DNA of 64,000 nt from the NCBI GenBank assembly GCA_016718035.1, contig JADKEK010000003.1:487323-551322 (forward strand), in the 5' to 3' direction. The notes under the pieces were generated by a model. It did not search any database. It worked only from the letters and a program-made list of their open reading frames with translations, and was not told where the DNA came from. Shown in pieces: positions 61,264-64,000 of this stretch (the first letter of the stretch is position 1; the number at the start of each line of letters is the position of its first letter). Made by a program: the position numbers and the translations under genes. The DNA comes from Bacteroidota bacterium (lineage in GTDB: Bacteria > Bacteroidota > Bacteroidia > Chitinophagales > BACL12).

Positions 61264-61407
61264 TTAACCGCTTATACTTTTTGTGCGATTGCGACCCGGG
61301 ATTTCAAATCAAAAATTGTAAACTCAGACCTGTCAGGTTTAAACCTGTCAGGTCTTAGAGACTCAAAAAGTAGCATTAATAAATATAGCTTAACCGCTTA
61401 TACTTTT
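61264..61407. repeat. Palindrome flanked by 18-bp direct repeats
   Basis: TTAACCGCTTATACTTTT occurs at 61264-61281 and again at 61390-61407. Between them lies a 30-bp near-perfect palindrome at 61326-61355: AGACCTGTCAGG, a TTTAAA centre, then CCTGTCAGGTCT. The palindrome fits REP-like elements; the pair of direct repeats is symmetrical around it. Confidence 0.75.
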
Positions 61408-61541
61408 GTTACCATTACATTTTGGTTTTTTATCAAGTCAATTAAGTATAAAAATTATTAATAAATCGATACTGATAAATTGTCAGATTTGGTTTTTAGA
61501 AATTACAATTATTTATAGCTGATCTAGTATAAATATTTTCC

Positions 61542-63020
61542 TTAATTATCTTTTAATTCAGACTCCAACCAACCGGAATAATTAAAATATATCAACATCA
61601 CTCGGGCTTCTGCCGGATTTTCAGCGATAGCAATTATTTCATTAAGCAATTGCTGAAATAAGGTCAGTATTTCTGTCCTATTAATTTTAGTAAGTATTTT
61701 TCTAAAAAAACGCAACAACGATTTCTCAATTTGATAATTTAATTCCTGTTTTAACATAAACCGATAGGTGCTGCGTATCAAAAATGGCAATAATTGCATA
61801 TTATTATTTTTGTAATGAACAAGAATATGCAATAATCGCACATGCACATGAAAAGAAATCTGACTGTGCATATATTTAGTCGTTACTAAATCGTGCGACC
61901 TTTCGAGTGCAGCCTTATATTGTTTATTTTTAATGCAGTAACTTAATAAAGCAAATTTTGTGTCGTAATAAAGGTTGGGGATGGGCTGGTCCTCTCCCAT
62001 TGTGTTTTCGATTGTTACTAATTTTTTTTCAGAAAATTTACTATTGTTATGTTGTAGCAGCTGCGCCTCCAGGCAGCAGGTTACTGACTCTACAAATTGT
62101 ATTTCCGTTTTAAAACTGAGCTCTACCTTTTTAATCTTTTGAATTTGTAAATCCACCTGCTTAAAATCTTTCAAATAAATAAATAAAGATGCCAGGTTGT
62201 ATAAGGCAGAAACATAACTCAATATTTTATTAATTTTTCGCACATCCATAGCCTCCATAAGCACTACGGATTTTTGTTGGAACACTATTGCTTGTTTAAT
62301 ATTGCCGTGTAAAAGGTAAATGTTTGAAAGTGCTGCATATAATAAATTCCGCTCGCTGTAATCTTCAATAGTGCTTTCATCTATTGCTAAAAGTGTAACT
62401 AATAATTTATTGCTTTCTGTTACCACTTCCTCATCACGAAGAGGAACAAATACATTATTCCAGTAAATTGATTTTACGTGTGCCAATTTAATTACTTCCC
62501 GGTTGACTATCAGGTCGGAAGCTGCAATAATATTTTTAGAAATTTGTTGAGCAATTATTGTTTTATCTGTTTCCGGATATTGATTTAAAAATTGTTTTTG
62601 TTGAATGAGAAATAATACCTGATAAGGATGCATGTTCATATCAAACGACAAAGTTTTTCCCTTGTTAAGAAATGGGATAGATTGTTCGTGTAATCCTTTT
62701 TTTCGTAAAATTTCAATGTAGTCCAAATATTCTCGTAAAGTAAAACCAAGGTCAGTATCCTGATTAAATAACCGCAGGCTTCGCAATATTTGTTTGTATA
62801 AATGTGTACGTAAACTTTTTAATGCGCTGGCAGAACCCGCAAATGAAGTTTTAATTTTTGATTCATTAAATGTTTTCATGCGCACTAATAAATCAAATAC
62901 CTCCAGACTTTTTGGAGCTGTGTTCTCGGAGAAGCCATTCCAGTGCTTTTTAAAATAGCCCTTCTCCGCCGGACTGAGGTTTTGCACCAATTCGTGCAGG
63001 TGTTGCCAGCTTTTTCCCAT
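61542..63020 (-). CDS. Helical (TPR-like) protein of unknown function
   Basis: The 492-residue protein has no signal peptide and is nearly all alpha helix, with many Leu/Tyr/Ala-rich helical pairs (LLYAALSNIYLLHGNIKQAIVFQQKSVVLM; YVSALYNLASLFIYL), the look of a tetratricopeptide-type scaffold. The N-terminus WQHLHELVQNLSPAEKGYFKKHW resembles the start of a Bacteroidota-specific family (LxxLVxxLSxxEKxYFK). Start ATG 63020 fits that family; an in-frame ATG at 63071 would add a polar leader. Function unknown. Confidence 0.7.
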   Translation of the reverse strand: MGKSWQHLHELVQNLSPAEKGYFKKHWNGFSENTAPKSLEVFDLLVRMKTFNESKIKTSFAGSASALKSLRTHLYKQILRSLRLFNQDTDLGFTLREYLDYIEILRKKGLHEQSIPFLNKGKTLSFDMNMHPYQVLFLIQQKQFLNQYPETDKTIIAQQISKNIIAASDLIVNREVIKLAHVKSIYWNNVFVPLRDEEVVTESNKLLVTLLAIDESTIEDYSERNLLYAALSNIYLLHGNIKQAIVFQQKSVVLMEAMDVRKINKILSYVSALYNLASLFIYLKDFKQVDLQIQKIKKVELSFKTEIQFVESVTCCLEAQLLQHNNSKFSEKKLVTIENTMGEDQPIPNLYYDTKFALLSYCIKNKQYKAALERSHDLVTTKYMHSQISFHVHVRLLHILVHYKNNNMQLLPFLIRSTYRFMLKQELNYQIEKSLLRFFRKILTKINRTEILTLFQQLLNEIIAIAENPAEARVMLIYFNYSGWLESELKDN

Positions 63021-63178
63021 ATCCGAAATATACGTTTTTTTCCTTATAGTGCAGTATTTAAAGGATTTCATAAAATTTTAAACACTTCCGAAGTAGCCAT
63101 TTTTAGGATAAATTGGATTGGCAATCCTTTGTTAACTGGGCATTTTTACGGCAACATTCACATTTAAAACAAAAAAAC

Positions 63179-64000
63179 ATGAAAAATTGCCTGTATGTAG
63201 TATTTATTTGTTTGATTGGGTTGAATATTAACCAATCGAACGCCCAAACCCTCACACCTGTTTTTCAATGGGATTATGCCACAACTATACCGAGTGGCGC
63301 CAATACATTTATGGATTATACAGATGATGTGTGCGTTGGTGCTTATTCTTCCGTTCCCGGTGGCTCTGCTTTTTTATTGGACAATGCCGGAAATAATATT
63401 GTTACACCCGAACCGGAAGATGTGGAATGGGTGGAACCTGTAAATATTGTCGGCAGATTTGAAGGTAAAACGTATTTTTTATCTACTGACCTCGTAACCC
63501 ATACCAGCACAATTCGTGTTATGGACAACGCGACCAATAATTTTCTGTATCACACTATTACCTGGGAAAGTTTTTATAGCTGGATTGAATGCCATGAATT
63601 TGACGTAGCAGTTATTGGAAGTGTCCATAAACTCACTTTTTTAGTAGATGTTTTTGACGCAAGTATCAATCGTAATAAAGCAGTTGTTAAAGTTATAGAC
63701 TTCAATATATTAACCAATTCCTTCACTGAAATTGAAGAAATCGCATATGTGTTTTCCGGAAAAAACACCTATGCGAAAGCGATGCACGTAAATTCCGCTT
63801 CCAATATTTTTATTTGGGGTAATTATGATAAAAATCCGGCCGGAACAAACAAGGATATGTTTTTAGCCCGTTTCAGTCCTGAAGGTGACTTAGTTTTTAG
63901 TAAATCTTATGCGAGTTATAATGGACGGAATGATAATGCATTTGATCTTGTTGCTGATAATGATGGCAATTTATTTGGATTATCTGCCTCTGAAGATAAT
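63179..64000 (+). CDS. N-terminal part of a large secreted protein (3' truncated)
   Basis: The frame is open from the ATG at 63179 through the window end (274 codons). It starts with a signal peptide (MKNCLYVVFICLIGLNINQSNAQ) and continues with repeated beta segments of the type found in Bacteroidota beta-propeller/SBBP-repeat proteins (SNIFIWGNYDKNPAGTNKDMFLARFSPEGDLVFSKSY; DNAFDLVADNDGNLFGLSAS). A T9SS tail is likely beyond the window. Divergent from the TPR-like gene. Confidence 0.75.
   Translation, partial: MKNCLYVVFICLIGLNINQSNAQTLTPVFQWDYATTIPSGANTFMDYTDDVCVGAYSSVPGGSAFLLDNAGNNIVTPEPEDVEWVEPVNIVGRFEGKTYFLSTDLVTHTSTIRVMDNATNNFLYHTITWESFYSWIECHEFDVAVIGSVHKLTFLVDVFDASINRNKAVVKVIDFNILTNSFTEIEEIAYVFSGKNTYAKAMHVNSASNIFIWGNYDKNPAGTNKDMFLARFSPEGDLVFSKSYASYNGRNDNAFDLVADNDGNLFGLSASEDN

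Noticed and set aside
61264..61407. A CRISPR array
   Set aside because: Only two copies of an 18-mer and one palindrome, with no regular spacers and no cas genes.

Overview
The window is a chromosomal segment of a Bacteroidota bacterium, probably of the Chitinophagales/Saprospiria type; the exact lineage is inference. Three things point there. Many secreted proteins end in type IX secretion (T9SS) sorting domains: seven type A and one type B. Promoters follow the Bacteroidota pattern TTG-N19-TAnnTTTG. The housekeeping set is also typical: a single-chain GlyRS, rimP-nusA-infB, lptB beside a GH3-family gene, a LytTR two-component pair, the kynurenine-pathway genes kmo and kynU, and a KorAB ferredoxin oxidoreductase. 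DNA is AT-rich throughout. No tRNA, rRNA, CRISPR array or insertion sequence was recognised.

Layout. 1-8 kb: the end of a GEVED/T9SS protein, a DUF547 lipoprotein, an FAD oxidoreductase next to a membrane polyferredoxin, and a glycosyltransferase block (two GT2, one frameshifted, and one GT-C). 8-14 kb, minus strand: two OmpA-like proteins with calcium-binding repeats, a type B T9SS adhesin-like protein and a DUF2461 protein, then an 0.8-kb gap. 14-21 kb, plus strand: a large T9SS protein, an ABC-F ATPase, an arsR-GNAT-arsM arsenic operon, a tiny membrane protein and a DUF2911 lipoprotein. 21-28 kb, minus strand: a lipoprotein, the glyS-CpeT-like pair and a T9SS glycoside-hydrolase operon. 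28.2-29.6 kb: an unrecognised two-gene unit whose second product carries a HEPN-like RNase motif. 30-35 kb: the rimP-nusA-infB translation operon. 36-40 kb: a frameshifted propeller histidine kinase and its LytTR regulator. 40-47 kb: GH3, lptB, recJ, a subtilase lacking its catalytic Asp, and two DUF5011 lipoproteins. 47-55 kb: kynurenine genes around a cytochrome c, a PIF1-like helicase and a 2-oxoglutarate oxygenase. 55-64 kb: a porin-like barrel, a T9SS lysyl oxidase, korAB, an intergenic repeat cluster, a TPR-like protein and a truncated secreted protein.

Functional threads. (i) Cell-surface biology dominates: T9SS cargo, OmpA-like anchors and lipoproteins. (ii) glyS, the ABC-F gene and kynU share an unusual architecture in which the -7 box TAnCTTTG lies exactly 4 bases before ATG, predicting leaderless or near-leaderless mRNAs. 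(iii) Two genes are split by single-base frameshifts and a third probably is. Two of the three sites are A/T homopolymers, so either assembly error or slippage must be considered. (iv) The best candidates for undescribed biology are the 28.2-29.6 kb HEPN-like pair, the Asp-less subtilase, the hairpin at the predicted 5' end of the rimP mRNA and the palindrome/direct-repeat cluster at 61.2-61.4 kb.
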